Source: Bacillus tuaregi
GTDB lineage: Bacteria > Bacillota > Bacilli > Bacillales > Cytobacillaceae
Assembly (NCBI RefSeq): GCF_900104575.1
Contig: NZ_LT629731.1
Location: forward strand, 2,801,805 to 2,865,804
Direction: 5' to 3'
DNA: 64,000 nucleotides
Positions 53,749 through 63,085 of the stretch are shown piece after piece. The notes below the pieces were generated by a model. The model searched no databases. It had not been told where the DNA came from and saw nothing but the letters and a program-made list of their open reading frames with translations. The position numbers were made by a program, and so were the translations under genes. Each line of letters begins with the position of its first letter. Position 1 is the stretch's first letter.

Positions 53749-55680
53749 TTACTCATTTGTATCAGGAGCGTTTCCAAAATAAAGCCTGATGGTTGACCCC
53801 TCCTTCAATTTCACACCCGCCTCCGGTGTCTGTCTAACAACGGTGTCTCCATCACCGCTTGCATCAATTTTTAAGTTTAACATTAGCTCACGAATATCTG
53901 TTTTAGAGATACCGACAAGCTCAGGTACTTCGATCATTGGTGTATCTAACCAAGTCATTTCTTTTTCTATCTGTTCCTTTCTTGGCTCTACTCCCATAAC
54001 CCTTAAACTGTCCCCGATTATTTTCCCAACAATCGGTGCGGCTACTGTTCCCCCAAACTGCACGGTTCCCTTTGGATTATCTACTGCGACATACACAACA
54101 ATTTCTGGATTATCCGCTGGAGCGAATCCGATAAATGATACGATGTGATTGTTTTCGAGATATCGGCCGTTTTGCGCTTTTTGCGCTGTTCCTGTTTTGC
54201 CTCCGACACGATAACCATCAACAAAAGCTTTCCCCCCTGTTCCTTGCGCCACTACACTTTCAAGTGCATACCTGATTTTTTCAGAGGTTTCCTTCGAAAT
54301 CACCTTTCGTTTCGCAGTCGGTTTTTTTTCCATGACCACCTCACCTGTAGTTGGATCAATTAACTCCTTCGCCACAAAGGGAGTATACAGGGTACCCCCG
54401 TTAATCGCTGCTGAAACAGCCGTGACCTGTTGAATAGGAGTAACCGAAACCCCCTGTCCAAAAGCAGTGGTTGCTTGCTCTACAGGACCCACACGATCAA
54501 GATTAAACAAGATTCCCTTTCCTTCTCCCTGCAGGTCAATCCCCGTTTTTACTCCAAAACCAAAATTCCTCACATATTTAAATAATGTATCTTTTCCCAA
54601 TCGATCGCCAAGCTCTACAAAGCCAGGGTTACAGGAGTTCTGTACGACCTCCAGGAACGACTGACTGCCATGCCCTCCTTTTTTCCAGCATCTGAGTCTG
54701 GCACCGCCAACACTTACATATCCAGGGTCATGGAACTCATCTTTTTCCAAATCAACCTTTCCCTCTTCAAGAGCTGCTGCCAATGTAATAATTTTAAATG
54801 TTGATCCAGGCTCGTAGGAGCTCCATATTGGCAGGTTACGATTATAAATTTCCGGCTCCACATTCCTAAAGTCTGCAGGATCAAAGCTAGGTCTAGAGGA
54901 CATCCCCAGTATCTCACCCGTATTCGGATCCATAGCAATCCCAATCAAACCGTCTGGCTGATAAGTGGCTTCTGCATTATCAAATTCACGTTCCAAAATG
55001 GTTTGGATCTTCGAATCAATCGTCAGTCTTAAATCCAAACCATCTATAGGCGGTTCATAATCATCCGCCATGTCATTCATTCTTTCTCCCTTTGCATTCG
55101 CATAAAACTTCACTGAACCCTCCGTACCACTTAGCTCTTTATCATAATATAGCTCCAACCCCATTAAGCCCTGATTATCTATGCCGGCAAAACCAAGCAC
55201 ATGTGAGAGATAATTACCAAAGGGGTAATGACGCTTCGAATCTTCACCAATATAGACTCCGTCAATCCCTAAGGCACGAATCTCCTTCGCTTTTTGATGG
55301 GAAATTTTTCTTCCTTCAGGAATTTTCACACTGCTTGTCTTTTTTGTAATAAGTCCATAAGCTTTCTCTGTTGACATATTTAAGACAGATGCCAGCTTTC
55401 CCGCTGCTTCCTGAGGATTTTTAATTTGGCGGGGAACAACATATACTGTTGGTGCACTAATATTGGTCGCAAGCGCAACACCGTTACGATCAACGATTTC
55501 TCCTCTATTAGGTTCGAAGGGAATATTCCGGCTCCACAGTCCTTTTGCCTTTTCAGTCAGCCCATCTCCCAATAATAGCTGAACATATCCTAAGCGCATA
55601 TCGATGATGGAAAAGACAAGAATCCCGACTAATAATACAATGGTCAATCTCTTCCTGACGGTTACATTTGAAACACGCAT
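53749..55680 (-). CDS. spoVD: Stage V sporulation protein D, class B penicillin-binding protein
   Basis: Transpeptidase for spore cortex synthesis that pairs with SpoVE. About 643 residues: N-terminal transmembrane anchor (VRKRLTIVLLVGILVFSIIDM), dimerisation domain, then the transpeptidase domain with active-site EPGSTFKI (near residue 290), SxN as VQNSCNPG, and GGKTGTAQ. One PASTA domain closes the protein (VGISKTDIRELML...IRLYFG). The ATG at 55678-55680 (MRVSNVTVRKRL) matches B. subtilis, but its GGGGG site is 13 bases away. The frame is open to 55719. Confidence 0.93.
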   Translation of the reverse strand: MRVSNVTVRKRLTIVLLVGILVFSIIDMRLGYVQLLLGDGLTEKAKGLWSRNIPFEPNRGEIVDRNGVALATNISAPTVYVVPRQIKNPQEAAGKLASVLNMSTEKAYGLITKKTSSVKIPEGRKISHQKAKEIRALGIDGVYIGEDSKRHYPFGNYLSHVLGFAGIDNQGLMGLELYYDKELSGTEGSVKFYANAKGERMNDMADDYEPPIDGLDLRLTIDSKIQTILEREFDNAEATYQPDGLIGIAMDPNTGEILGMSSRPSFDPADFRNVEPEIYNRNLPIWSSYEPGSTFKIITLAAALEEGKVDLEKDEFHDPGYVSVGGARLRCWKKGGHGSQSFLEVVQNSCNPGFVELGDRLGKDTLFKYVRNFGFGVKTGIDLQGEGKGILFNLDRVGPVEQATTAFGQGVSVTPIQQVTAVSAAINGGTLYTPFVAKELIDPTTGEVVMEKKPTAKRKVISKETSEKIRYALESVVAQGTGGKAFVDGYRVGGKTGTAQKAQNGRYLENNHIVSFIGFAPADNPEIVVYVAVDNPKGTVQFGGTVAAPIVGKIIGDSLRVMGVEPRKEQIEKEMTWLDTPMIEVPELVGISKTDIRELMLNLKIDASGDGDTVVRQTPEAGVKLKEGSTIRLYFGNAPDTNE

Positions 55681-55773
55681 AAAAAAGAACGAACCCCCTT
55701 TCGTCATGGCTCGTTCCAATATATGCTTGTACCTTTTCTAATAGAACGGACAGTCCGTCCTGAAAATCTATCG

Positions 55774-57984
55774 TTAATCTTTCACCTGTACCTCGGTCGT
55801 CTCCTCGTCTTCTTCGTTCTCTTTGTCTTTACTCATGATGGTTTCAGGATCATTCAATTCCACAATTAAAAATTCACCTGGCTTAATAACCGTGCCTTCC
55901 AAAAGATTTTGTTTCACTACATAACCATTTCCAACTGAGTTTAGTTTTAAATCAGCTACTTCAGCCACTTTCATTACATCACGAATAGACCATCCAGTCA
56001 TATCTGGTGCCGTCAAATCGCCATCTGTCTTAAGGATTACTCTTTCACCCGCTAACAGCGTTTCATCCTTTGCAGGAATTTGACTGATAATTTTTGAACC
56101 ATTTCCAATTATTATTGGATTTACCCCTTTTTCTTTCAGCACATTCAAAGCTTCGTCTGTTGAAAGCTCTGTAACATTGGGAATCTTCGCTTTCTCAATC
56201 GGTTTATTTCCACTTGGTTCAATTTGCAAATACTGGAGGCTTCCTTTCATCACTGGATTGAAAATCATTGATACAGGTTTAGCCCCGTCTGGGTAATCCG
56301 ATAGATCGGGTTGCTGTACGGCTACATACATAATCAACTCAGGATCATCTTTTGGAGCCATGCCGAGAAAAGAAAAGATGTAGTTGCCTGCACCTGAAAG
56401 ATAACCACCCTTACCAGGAATCTGTGCCGTACCTGTTTTTCCAGCTACCTCGTAGCCTTCGAGGGCATAAATTTTACCAGTTCCGTTCTCTCCTGTAACC
56501 ACTGTTTCTAAATATTCTCTTACTTTTGCAGCGGTTTCCGCAGAAATGGGAGTGCCAACTACCTCTGATTTCGTTTCTTTCACTGTTTTTCCAGTGTCTG
56601 GGTCAACAATTTTATCAACCACATGCGTCTGCATCATGTTTCCATCATTAGTAACAGCTGTCGCTGCCTGTACCTGTTGTATCGGAGTGATGGCGGTGCC
56701 TTGTCCAAATGCAGTTGTTGCCTTTTCAATTGGATAGGTAAAAGCTAGCTTTCCATTGGTTTCATTCGGTAAATCAATACCGGTAACCTGATCAAAACCA
56801 AACCGAGATAAATATTCTCGAAATTGATCAAAGCCTAGCTTCTCATTTGCGAGCTTTGCAAAAAGAACATTGGATGACCTCTGTACCCCTTCTAAAAAGC
56901 TAATAGTCCCCCAGCCTTTTCCACCATTATGATCGGGAACTCTCTTTGACTTTGGATCAACGATATAGGTGCCTGACTGATAGAATTCATTAGGATTAAA
57001 CACGCCTTCTTCAACCGCTGCAGCTAATGTAAAAATCTTCATAGTTGATCCAGGTTCAAAGGAAGCTTCAACCGCCTCATTATACCAGCCCTGTTCAATA
57101 CCCTCCCTTGTTGCAGGATCGAAAGTAGGGCGCTGGCCCATTGCGAGTATTTCACCTGTTTTTGCATCAGCAACAATGGCAACCATCTTTTTCGGCGTAT
57201 ATTCCTTCGCCACTTTATTCAGCGCATCCTCAAGCAATATTTGAATTTTTCGATCGATTGTTAAATAGACATCCTTTCCGTTACGAGCAGGAGTGATTTG
57301 TTCTTTACCATCAGGAAGTAAGTATCCCCATAAATCACTTTCAAATTTAAAGGAACCATCCTTTCCTGTTAACACATCATTTAAGCTTTTCTCTAACCCT
57401 AGTTTCCCAACGGTTATGGACTTATTGTTTTTTTCTTCTTTTGTTTCCGTGTAGCCTATGACATGGGAAGCAAAAATTCCATTTGGATAAAACCGTTTCA
57501 TTGTTCTAGTAAAGCCAATGCCAGGCAACTCGAGCTTTTCAATTTTACTTTTCGTTTCATAAGAGATGTCACGACCAGCTAGCCCAAACTCTACTTGAAA
57601 TCTGTTTTTTTTCTTACCGTCTTCAAGAATGTCATAAATCTTTGATTCTTCTAAATTAATATACTCGCTTAACTCTCTAGCCGTTTTCTTTAGGTCAACG
57701 ACATGATTAGGTTTCATGTCTTCTGATAAAATCGCAATTAAACTAAACGAACTCCTGTCCTCTGCTATAATTTCTCCGTTCCGATCGTATATCGTTCCAC
57801 GCTTTGCCTCAATTTTAGTAGCGTCCGCATATTGCTGCTCTGCTTTTGCAGCCAGCACCTGGCCTTTCACTTCACCGGTTGCTTGAATAAAGAAAAAACG
57901 AAGTAATAAGACAAAAAAGAGCACGCTAAATATTAAAAATAATATAGCTGCTCCAAAATTAATATTTCGTTGTTTTTTTATCAT
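55774..57984 (-). CDS. pbpB: Penicillin-binding protein 2B, divisome transpeptidase
   Basis: Essential septal class B PBP, 736 residues. It has an N-terminal anchor (about residues 9-32), the PBP dimer domain, then the transpeptidase motifs EPGSTMKI (near residue 310), SSN in QRSSNVLF and AGKTGTAQIPG. Two C-terminal PASTA domains (from about residue 595) are present; the last stretch is acidic (EEDEETTEVQ). Its ATG overlaps the ftsL stop. It is the first of two consecutive PBP genes; spoVD is its sporulation counterpart. Confidence 0.95.
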   Translation of the reverse strand: MIKKQRNINFGAAILFLIFSVLFFVLLLRFFFIQATGEVKGQVLAAKAEQQYADATKIEAKRGTIYDRNGEIIAEDRSSFSLIAILSEDMKPNHVVDLKKTARELSEYINLEESKIYDILEDGKKKNRFQVEFGLAGRDISYETKSKIEKLELPGIGFTRTMKRFYPNGIFASHVIGYTETKEEKNNKSITVGKLGLEKSLNDVLTGKDGSFKFESDLWGYLLPDGKEQITPARNGKDVYLTIDRKIQILLEDALNKVAKEYTPKKMVAIVADAKTGEILAMGQRPTFDPATREGIEQGWYNEAVEASFEPGSTMKIFTLAAAVEEGVFNPNEFYQSGTYIVDPKSKRVPDHNGGKGWGTISFLEGVQRSSNVLFAKLANEKLGFDQFREYLSRFGFDQVTGIDLPNETNGKLAFTYPIEKATTAFGQGTAITPIQQVQAATAVTNDGNMMQTHVVDKIVDPDTGKTVKETKSEVVGTPISAETAAKVREYLETVVTGENGTGKIYALEGYEVAGKTGTAQIPGKGGYLSGAGNYIFSFLGMAPKDDPELIMYVAVQQPDLSDYPDGAKPVSMIFNPVMKGSLQYLQIEPSGNKPIEKAKIPNVTELSTDEALNVLKEKGVNPIIIGNGSKIISQIPAKDETLLAGERVILKTDGDLTAPDMTGWSIRDVMKVAEVADLKLNSVGNGYVVKQNLLEGTVIKPGEFLIVELNDPETIMSKDKENEEDEETTEVQVKD

Positions 57985-58349
57985 TAATCCTGCACAACCT
58001 TAACATTCTGATTGTTTAGTTCAAGGCCAAGCTTCCTCGCTTTTTCCTTAATTCGGTCATACTGACTTAGTTCACTTATTTGAATGGATAAATCACTATT
58101 CGATTTTTGCTGTTCCTGAATCAGGGCTTGTGTATCCTGAATATCTTTATTGAGTTCGTATATAGATGATTGATTGGAGATTATATGAATTGAACCAAAA
58201 CAAACCAGCGCTCCAAAGGTAATTCCTAAAATTTTTTCACCTGGTGATAGCCATCTTTTCTGTTGTATTTTTTTCTTCGGAGCTTTAGGAGCTATTGTTT
58301 GCTGCTGCTTCCGTTGCTCATGTCGAAGCTGTCTTGCTAAATTAGCCAT
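57984..58349 (-). CDS. ftsL: Cell-division protein FtsL
   Basis: Bitopic 121-residue protein: basic, Gln/Lys-rich cytoplasmic part (residues 1-35), one transmembrane helix (about 37-57, EKILGITFGALVCFGSIHII), then an extracellular leucine-zipper-like coiled-coil (IYELNKDIQDTQALIQEQQKSNSDL). It forms a complex with DivIB and DivIC. Sequence conservation is low in this family, so the call leans on topology and on position between rsmH and pbpB. Confidence 0.9.
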   Translation of the reverse strand: MANLARQLRHEQRKQQQTIAPKAPKKKIQQKRWLSPGEKILGITFGALVCFGSIHIISNQSSIYELNKDIQDTQALIQEQQKSNSDLSIQISELSQYDRIKEKARKLGLELNNQNVKVVQD

Positions 58350-58395
58350 TCATATACCCCTCCAATTACAATTTGTTCTAATTTCTATCATTCAT

Positions 58396-59328
58396 TTATC
58401 TTTTTTCAGCAATTCGGAGCTTTGCTGACCGCGCCCGATTGTTTTCTAACAATTCCTCTTCCTTAGGTACGATCGGTTTTCTTGTAATAACTTTTAAAAC
58501 AGGCTGGTATTCCTCTGGAATAATCGGCAAACCAGGAGGTAAATCAGGTGTCTCACTTGCTTTTTTAAAGGTCACCTTACAGATACGATCCTCTAACGAA
58601 TGAAATGTAATGACACTGATACGACCGCCAGGCCTTAATATCGAAATAGCCTGTTCTAACGATTTCTCAAACACACCTAACTCATCATTAACAGCAATAC
58701 GAATCGCCTGGAAGACTCGTTTTGCAGGATGACCGCCTTTTCTACGTGCAGGCGCAGGTATGGCGTCTTTAATTATTTCAACTAGTTGTCCTGTTGTTTC
58801 AATGGGATTAATCTCGCGGGCTGCTTCAATTTTGCGAGCAATTTGCTTGGAGAATTTTTCTTCACCATACTGAAAGAATATACGAACAAGCGCTTCATAC
58901 GACCAATGATTAATCACATCGTAAGCTGATATATCAGCATCCTTGTCCATTCTCATGTCAAGAGGGGCATCGTGATGGTAGCTAAAACCTCTTTCGGGAT
59001 TGTCAAGTTGTGGGGATGAAACACCTAAATCGTATAATACTCCATCAACACTGTGAACATTTAAATATGCGAGCTGTTCCTTTAGATGAAGAAAATTGCT
59101 TTTGATGATGGTTAATTTATCACCATAAGCTGCCAGCTTAGCCTTGGCGTGTTCAATCGCACTTTGATCCTGATCAAAAGCATACAATTTACCAGTTTCA
59201 GATAGCTTAGATAGTATCAGTTCACTATGTCCGGCTCCACCTAATGTACAGTCTACATATATTCCATCAGGCTTTATATTTAAGCCCTCTACTGCTTCAT
59301 TTAATAATACCGTTTTATGATTAAACAT
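58396..59328 (-). CDS. rsmH: 16S rRNA (cytosine-1402 N4)-methyltransferase RsmH
   Basis: SAM-dependent methyltransferase (MraW), 310 residues. It has [13 protein letters not shown] at the N-terminus, SAM-binding [16 protein letters not shown], and [30 protein letters not shown], the family signature. The C-terminal HSLEDRICK block is present. It is the second gene of the dcw cluster, 56 bases after mraZ. Confidence 0.97.
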   Translation of the reverse strand: MFNHKTVLLNEAVEGLNIKPDGIYVDCTLGGAGHSELILSKLSETGKLYAFDQDQSAIEHAKAKLAAYGDKLTIIKSNFLHLKEQLAYLNVHSVDGVLYDLGVSSPQLDNPERGFSYHHDAPLDMRMDKDADISAYDVINHWSYEALVRIFFQYGEEKFSKQIARKIEAAREINPIETTGQLVEIIKDAIPAPARRKGGHPAKRVFQAIRIAVNDELGVFEKSLEQAISILRPGGRISVITFHSLEDRICKVTFKKASETPDLPPGLPIIPEEYQPVLKVITRKPIVPKEEELLENNRARSAKLRIAEKR

Positions 59329-59384
59329 TTATGTCCACCCTTCCAATCGAAAAGATCAGGATAATATTTTAATTTCATTCCTGA

Positions 59385-59816
59385 TTATATATCAAACCCT
59401 ATCATATTTTCTGCAATATCAGCAAAAGAATCCGCTGATTCGCTGAAATACTCGTCCCAAATATCTTTACTCCATATTTCGATTCGATTGGAAACGCCTA
59501 ATACTACACATTCTTTTTCAAGCTTTGCATAATTTACTAGTGGAGTTGCAATATTAATTCGTCCTTGTTTATCCAATTCACATTCAGTAGCGCCGGAGAA
59601 AAAGAAACGAGTAAATGCACGGGCATCTTTTTTTGTTAAAGGAAGAGTTTTTAATTTGTCTTCGATTATCTTCCATTCACCAAGCGGGTAGCCAAACAAA
59701 CATTGATCAAGACCACGTGTTAATATAAACATTTCGCCTAAATCATTGCGGAATTTAGCAGGTACAATTAAACGACCTTTTACATCAATATTATGATGAT
59801 ACTCGCCCATGAACAT
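59385..59816 (-). CDS. mraZ: Transcriptional regulator MraZ
   Basis: A 143-residue DNA-binding protein with two tandem SpoVT/AbrB-like halves, each with a DxxGR motif ([15 protein letters not shown] and [14 protein letters not shown]). It forms a ring and represses the dcw cluster promoter in characterised bacteria. The ATG at 59814-59816 gives MFMGEYHHN, identical in style to B. subtilis MraZ; the frame opens five codons earlier. Direct repeats of its presumed operator lie 33-56 bases upstream. Confidence 0.95.
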   Translation of the reverse strand: MFMGEYHHNIDVKGRLIVPAKFRNDLGEMFILTRGLDQCLFGYPLGEWKIIEDKLKTLPLTKKDARAFTRFFFSGATECELDKQGRINIATPLVNYAKLEKECVVLGVSNRIEIWSKDIWDEYFSESADSFADIAENMIGFDI

Positions 59817-59848
59817 ACCTGCTACCCCCACTTTCTAAAATTACTTTA

Positions 59849-59872
59849 CCACATCCCTCCACTTTCTACCAC
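59849..59872 (-). promoter_or_regulatory. MraZ operator: three GTGG repeats with 10-bp period
   Basis: GTGG occurs at 59869-59872, 59859-59862 and 59849-59852 on the minus strand, exactly ten bases apart, with a further GTGGGGG at 59825-59831. MraZ proteins bind short G-rich repeats at about helical spacing ahead of mraZ. The position downstream of the promoter fits autorepression. Confidence 0.75.
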
Positions 59873-59922
59873 TTATTTTTAGTAATTCTCGCAGTTGAAA
59901 TAAAATCCTTCTATTATGGTAC

Positions 59923-59951
59923 AGATTATGAAATTTTTTTATTTTTGACAA
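59923..59951 (-). promoter_or_regulatory. Sigma-A promoter of the dcw cluster
   Basis: TTGTCA (59946-59951), 17 bases, TAATCT (59923-59928) on the minus strand. It begins right at the U-run of the bshC terminator and lies about 110 bases before mraZ. The MraZ repeats are downstream of the -10. Confidence 0.6.
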
Positions 59952-59986
59952 AAAAAAGAGACCTTTTCATTGGGGAAAAGATCTCT
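59951..59986 (-). terminator. Terminator after bshC
   Basis: AGAGATCTTTTC, loop, GAAAAGGTCTCT and then a run of seven to eight U on the minus strand. One internal mismatch. Confidence 0.92.
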
Positions 59987-59992
59987 AAGCTT

Positions 59993-61618
59993 TTAGATTT
60001 TGATTACTTTGTGCTTACCGTCAAATGTATAAGAAAGATTGGCTAAAGTTGCTAGAAAGCGAATTCCATATTGGTTCATAAAGGGAATAGCATTTAAGAT
60101 TCGTTCCTGAGGGGAGCCCAAAGGTGTCAATCTATTATTTACTCGAATGTATTTATTCAGAACCACCTGGTGTTTTTCCTGTAACGATAACTCAACCTTT
60201 CCTTCCATAAATTCAATCTGTTTAAGCAGCAGTGATTGATTTTTTTCTAACAAAGGGAATAGGCCTTTATCTATCCGCCCTTTTATATCTCGGTAATTTT
60301 CAATTAGCTGCTCTTTCGCCTGCTGGAACAGCTTACTAAGCTCTTCATCTTTAACTGTTGATAAATAATCTTCTTTCTGTTTTTCTGTCCCAGAGGTTAA
60401 AACCGTATGAAGAGCCAGGCCCAGTTCATGGAGGTCTGTTTCCACTGACCTATCTAAAAGTGTAATATTTAACCTTGGAACAATCGGTGGCATCTTTATC
60501 GCATAGCCTTCAAATGCCTTTTTCAATTCTGCCCAATAAGCAATTTCACCCGGACCGGCAATAAAGGCCAATGTTGGAAAAAGTAATTCCTGTGTTATGG
60601 GACGAGTCACCACATTATTACTTAATTTCCATGGAAACTCAGAAGCAATTTGCAATAATTCTTCGTATGTGAAGGTAACTGCTCCATTCTTCCCGATAAA
60701 TTCATTCCTTTCAGCCATATAGTCAAGTAAAATTCTTTCCTTATATCGGTCATCATAATAAAAAATGTTCGCTGCCTGACCACTTATATCTATCGCTTGA
60801 AAAAAACCCTCTTTTTCAAGCTCATCCTGAACCTGTTTCACATCATTTGTTATCCTCTGAGCTTGCTGAATTTGAGAAATAAAGATTTCTTTTTCAAGGC
60901 AGCGTAAACCAGCATACCCGGAATCGATGATAAGTAATCCGTAATCCTTGAATAGTTCCATTACTATGTAAGCAAAGAAGTCTACGAAGGTTTCTGATTG
61001 ATTAACCGCTTCTCTTAAACAGGCAAGCAGTTCATTCGTATGCTCAGTTTCACCTAAATTTTCGATGATTTCTTCAACCCATGCTGTACATACCTCTTTG
61101 TTAATCGAAATATCCGAAACCATTTTCTTTTCTAACACCTTTTCGGGATAAACAACTTTTTGAACTTTCCCCTCGTTCTCAACAAAGATATGATTTACTT
61201 CTTGATAATCATGATCTTCACCAGCTATCCAAAAAATAGGAACAACTGGAATTCCAAGCTCTTCTTCCTTTTGTCTGGCTAACACGATGATGGAAATAAT
61301 TTTATGAATAGAATATAAAGGACCCGTAAGGATTCCAGCCTGTTGCCCACCAATTACCACAACACTGTCTTCCTGTGTTAGTTTTTGCAATGAATCATTT
61401 ACTTTTTTTGAGGAAGGAAAGCCTTTCATATATTTTTCTATACACGATGCCAGTTCTTCCCTCATGAAATTTCTTTGTTTTAACTCTAATAGCCGTTCTT
61501 TATAATCAGTATCACTCTGATATTGATAATGAAAAAAACGTTGTATCTCAGGTGCTCCGGCTAAATATCCAGTTGCAAACCGATTGGTTGCCGGGAGCTC
61601 GAGATTTAACAGCTCCAT
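59993..61618 (-). CDS. bshC: Putative cysteine ligase BshC (bacillithiol synthesis)
   Basis: 541 residues, the usual length. Family blocks: VVIGGQQAGILTGPLYSIHKIISII (near residue 90), VPIFWIAGEDHDYQEVNHIF (HxGH-like site region), RPITQELLFPTLAFIAGPGEIAYWAEL. BshC is needed to join cysteine to GlcN-malate in bacillithiol synthesis. The B. subtilis gene (yllA) is also directly upstream of mraZ. Confidence 0.93.
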   Translation of the reverse strand: MELLNLELPATNRFATGYLAGAPEIQRFFHYQYQSDTDYKERLLELKQRNFMREELASCIEKYMKGFPSSKKVNDSLQKLTQEDSVVVIGGQQAGILTGPLYSIHKIISIIVLARQKEEELGIPVVPIFWIAGEDHDYQEVNHIFVENEGKVQKVVYPEKVLEKKMVSDISINKEVCTAWVEEIIENLGETEHTNELLACLREAVNQSETFVDFFAYIVMELFKDYGLLIIDSGYAGLRCLEKEIFISQIQQAQRITNDVKQVQDELEKEGFFQAIDISGQAANIFYYDDRYKERILLDYMAERNEFIGKNGAVTFTYEELLQIASEFPWKLSNNVVTRPITQELLFPTLAFIAGPGEIAYWAELKKAFEGYAIKMPPIVPRLNITLLDRSVETDLHELGLALHTVLTSGTEKQKEDYLSTVKDEELSKLFQQAKEQLIENYRDIKGRIDKGLFPLLEKNQSLLLKQIEFMEGKVELSLQEKHQVVLNKYIRVNNRLTPLGSPQERILNAIPFMNQYGIRFLATLANLSYTFDGKHKVIKI

Positions 61619-61644
61619 TTAAGACTTCCTTTCTACAAACAAGA

Positions 61645-62040
61645 TTAGGACATTGAAATAGACATACTAACTCGATGAACAAGTCCATATATTATTAAAA
61701 TAATATAAATGAATCCAAACAGCAAAAAATTAAACCGCCAATATCCTTTAAAAACCTTGGAAAAATGAATTTCATGCTTTACTTTCCAATGTACAATGAC
61801 AAATACAATTGCCACAAGCAGCATGATAATAAGTATGACCCATAAGAAGGACGTATCCCAAATGGCCATAATAAAATAATGCACCGATAAAATAAATAAA
61901 AAGGTTGTCACATCAATAGCAATTCGGACAGCCTTGCGATGTTGCTTTGTAATAAGCTTGCTAATAACAAACACGATTATATACCCAAGCAACGGAATAG
62001 TCACGAATGTTGCAATAATAGAAGAAAAGAATCCTGTCAC
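61645..62040 (-). CDS. DUF3397-like membrane protein
   Basis: About 131 residues with four to five hydrophobic segments (ATFVTIPLLGYIIVFVIS, AIDVTTFLFILSVHYFIMAI, FLWVILIIMLLVAIVFVIVHW, FNFLLFGFIYIILIIYG). This matches the DUF3397 family of Bacilli. The start is a GTG at 62038-62040, with GGGGGAG at seven bases; the frame is open to 62082 inside panE. It lies between panE and bshC. Function unknown; there are no catalytic-looking residues. Confidence 0.72.
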   Translation of the reverse strand: MTGFFSSIIATFVTIPLLGYIIVFVISKLITKQHRKAVRIAIDVTTFLFILSVHYFIMAIWDTSFLWVILIIMLLVAIVFVIVHWKVKHEIHFSKVFKGYWRFNFLLFGFIYIILIIYGLVHRVSMSISMS

Positions 62041-62044
62041 TTTT

Positions 62045-62941
62045 TTACTCCCCCACTCTATTTTCCTTCCCTTTAACAGCAAGATAAAAGGCTTCTATGA
62101 TTGGAGTATTTATGTCTCGTTCAGCGGCCTTTTCTAAAATATATCCAAGAATTGCATCTATTTCTGTTGGGCGATTCTCCATTAAATCACGAAGCATTGA
62201 GGACTGGTTTTGAGCTGTTTTTTCACAGACAGCTATTACGTTTTGAAAATATTCCTCACTATTAACTAATGACAAACTGGTTTCAATTTCAGCAAATAAA
62301 CGTTTAACAATCGCAAAAAAATCAGGATTTTGAATGAGTTCACCGTTATTAACCCCCAAAATGGCAGTTAGTGGATTAATGACAGCATTGACAACTAACT
62401 TTTTCGTCAGCATCTTTCCATAATCTTCCTCAAACAAGAATAAGAAGTTATCATCATTCAACATTTTTTTTACTTCCTGACGCATAGGTGATGAATGATG
62501 ATAGGCTGCCAGCTTTGTTAATCCAACACCTGTATGTATCACTGTATGAGAGTTTATTTTCAACGCTCCATGCTCCACGGTTCCTAATAATATTTTTCCG
62601 TGTAATGGCTCCAAGAGTTTAATGTGCCCCATACCATTCTGCAGGAATATAAGAGTTTTATCTGCCTGACTAAAAGCTGTGAGCTGGTCCATTAAATCAG
62701 GTAAATGGTATTGCTTTACAGCAATAAAAGTAACGTCTTCTTCCCCCTGCCATTCAGATATTAATTTAACATCTAATTTTATCTGCTTTTCCTCACCACT
62801 GTGCATGAAAGATAATCCGTTTTTCCGTATACGTTCTGCCTGCTCTTGAGAGCGGACATACAAGCAGACAGGATGATGCATATGTAAATAGTAGGAAAAC
62901 AATAAACCAATAGACCCGCCGCCGATAATAGCAATTTTCAT
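62045..62941 (-). CDS. panE: 2-dehydropantoate 2-reductase
   Basis: NADPH-dependent ketopantoate reductase for pantothenate synthesis. 298 residues. The Rossmann motif is IGGGSIGLLFSYYL. The catalytic Lys lies in the KKLVVNAVINPLTAILGVNNGEL block (near residue 175), and the Glu in SSMLRDLMENRPTEIDAILGYI. The B. subtilis equivalent (ylbQ) is also just upstream of bshC. A second panE-type gene is common in Bacilli, so it may not be the main enzyme. Confidence 0.92.
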   Translation of the reverse strand: MKIAIIGGGSIGLLFSYYLHMHHPVCLYVRSQEQAERIRKNGLSFMHSGEEKQIKLDVKLISEWQGEEDVTFIAVKQYHLPDLMDQLTAFSQADKTLIFLQNGMGHIKLLEPLHGKILLGTVEHGALKINSHTVIHTGVGLTKLAAYHHSSPMRQEVKKMLNDDNFLFLFEEDYGKMLTKKLVVNAVINPLTAILGVNNGELIQNPDFFAIVKRLFAEIETSLSLVNSEEYFQNVIAVCEKTAQNQSSMLRDLMENRPTEIDAILGYILEKAAERDINTPIIEAFYLAVKGKENRVGE

Positions 62942-63044
62942 ATTGAATACCCTGACCCTTCCCAGCCTCTACTAAAGGGACTAATATTTTTCTCTTCATT
63001 ATTATAAGGGATTTACTATCCATTCGTATAGGAGATTGAAAGAG

Positions 63045-63078
63045 AAAAAGACCCGCTACCATTTATCAGGCAACGGGT
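63045..63078 (-). terminator. Terminator after the carboxyltransferase gene
   Basis: ACCCGTTGCC, loop, GGTAGCGGGT then CTTTTTC on the minus strand, with one weak pair in the stem. It separates the carboxylase gene from panE. Confidence 0.75.
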
Positions 63079-63085
63079 GTTTGAC

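Noticed and set aside
62793-63062. Minus-strand open frame of 89 codons upstream of panE
   Set aside because: It overlaps panE in another frame and extends through the terminator of the preceding gene. No family resemblance.
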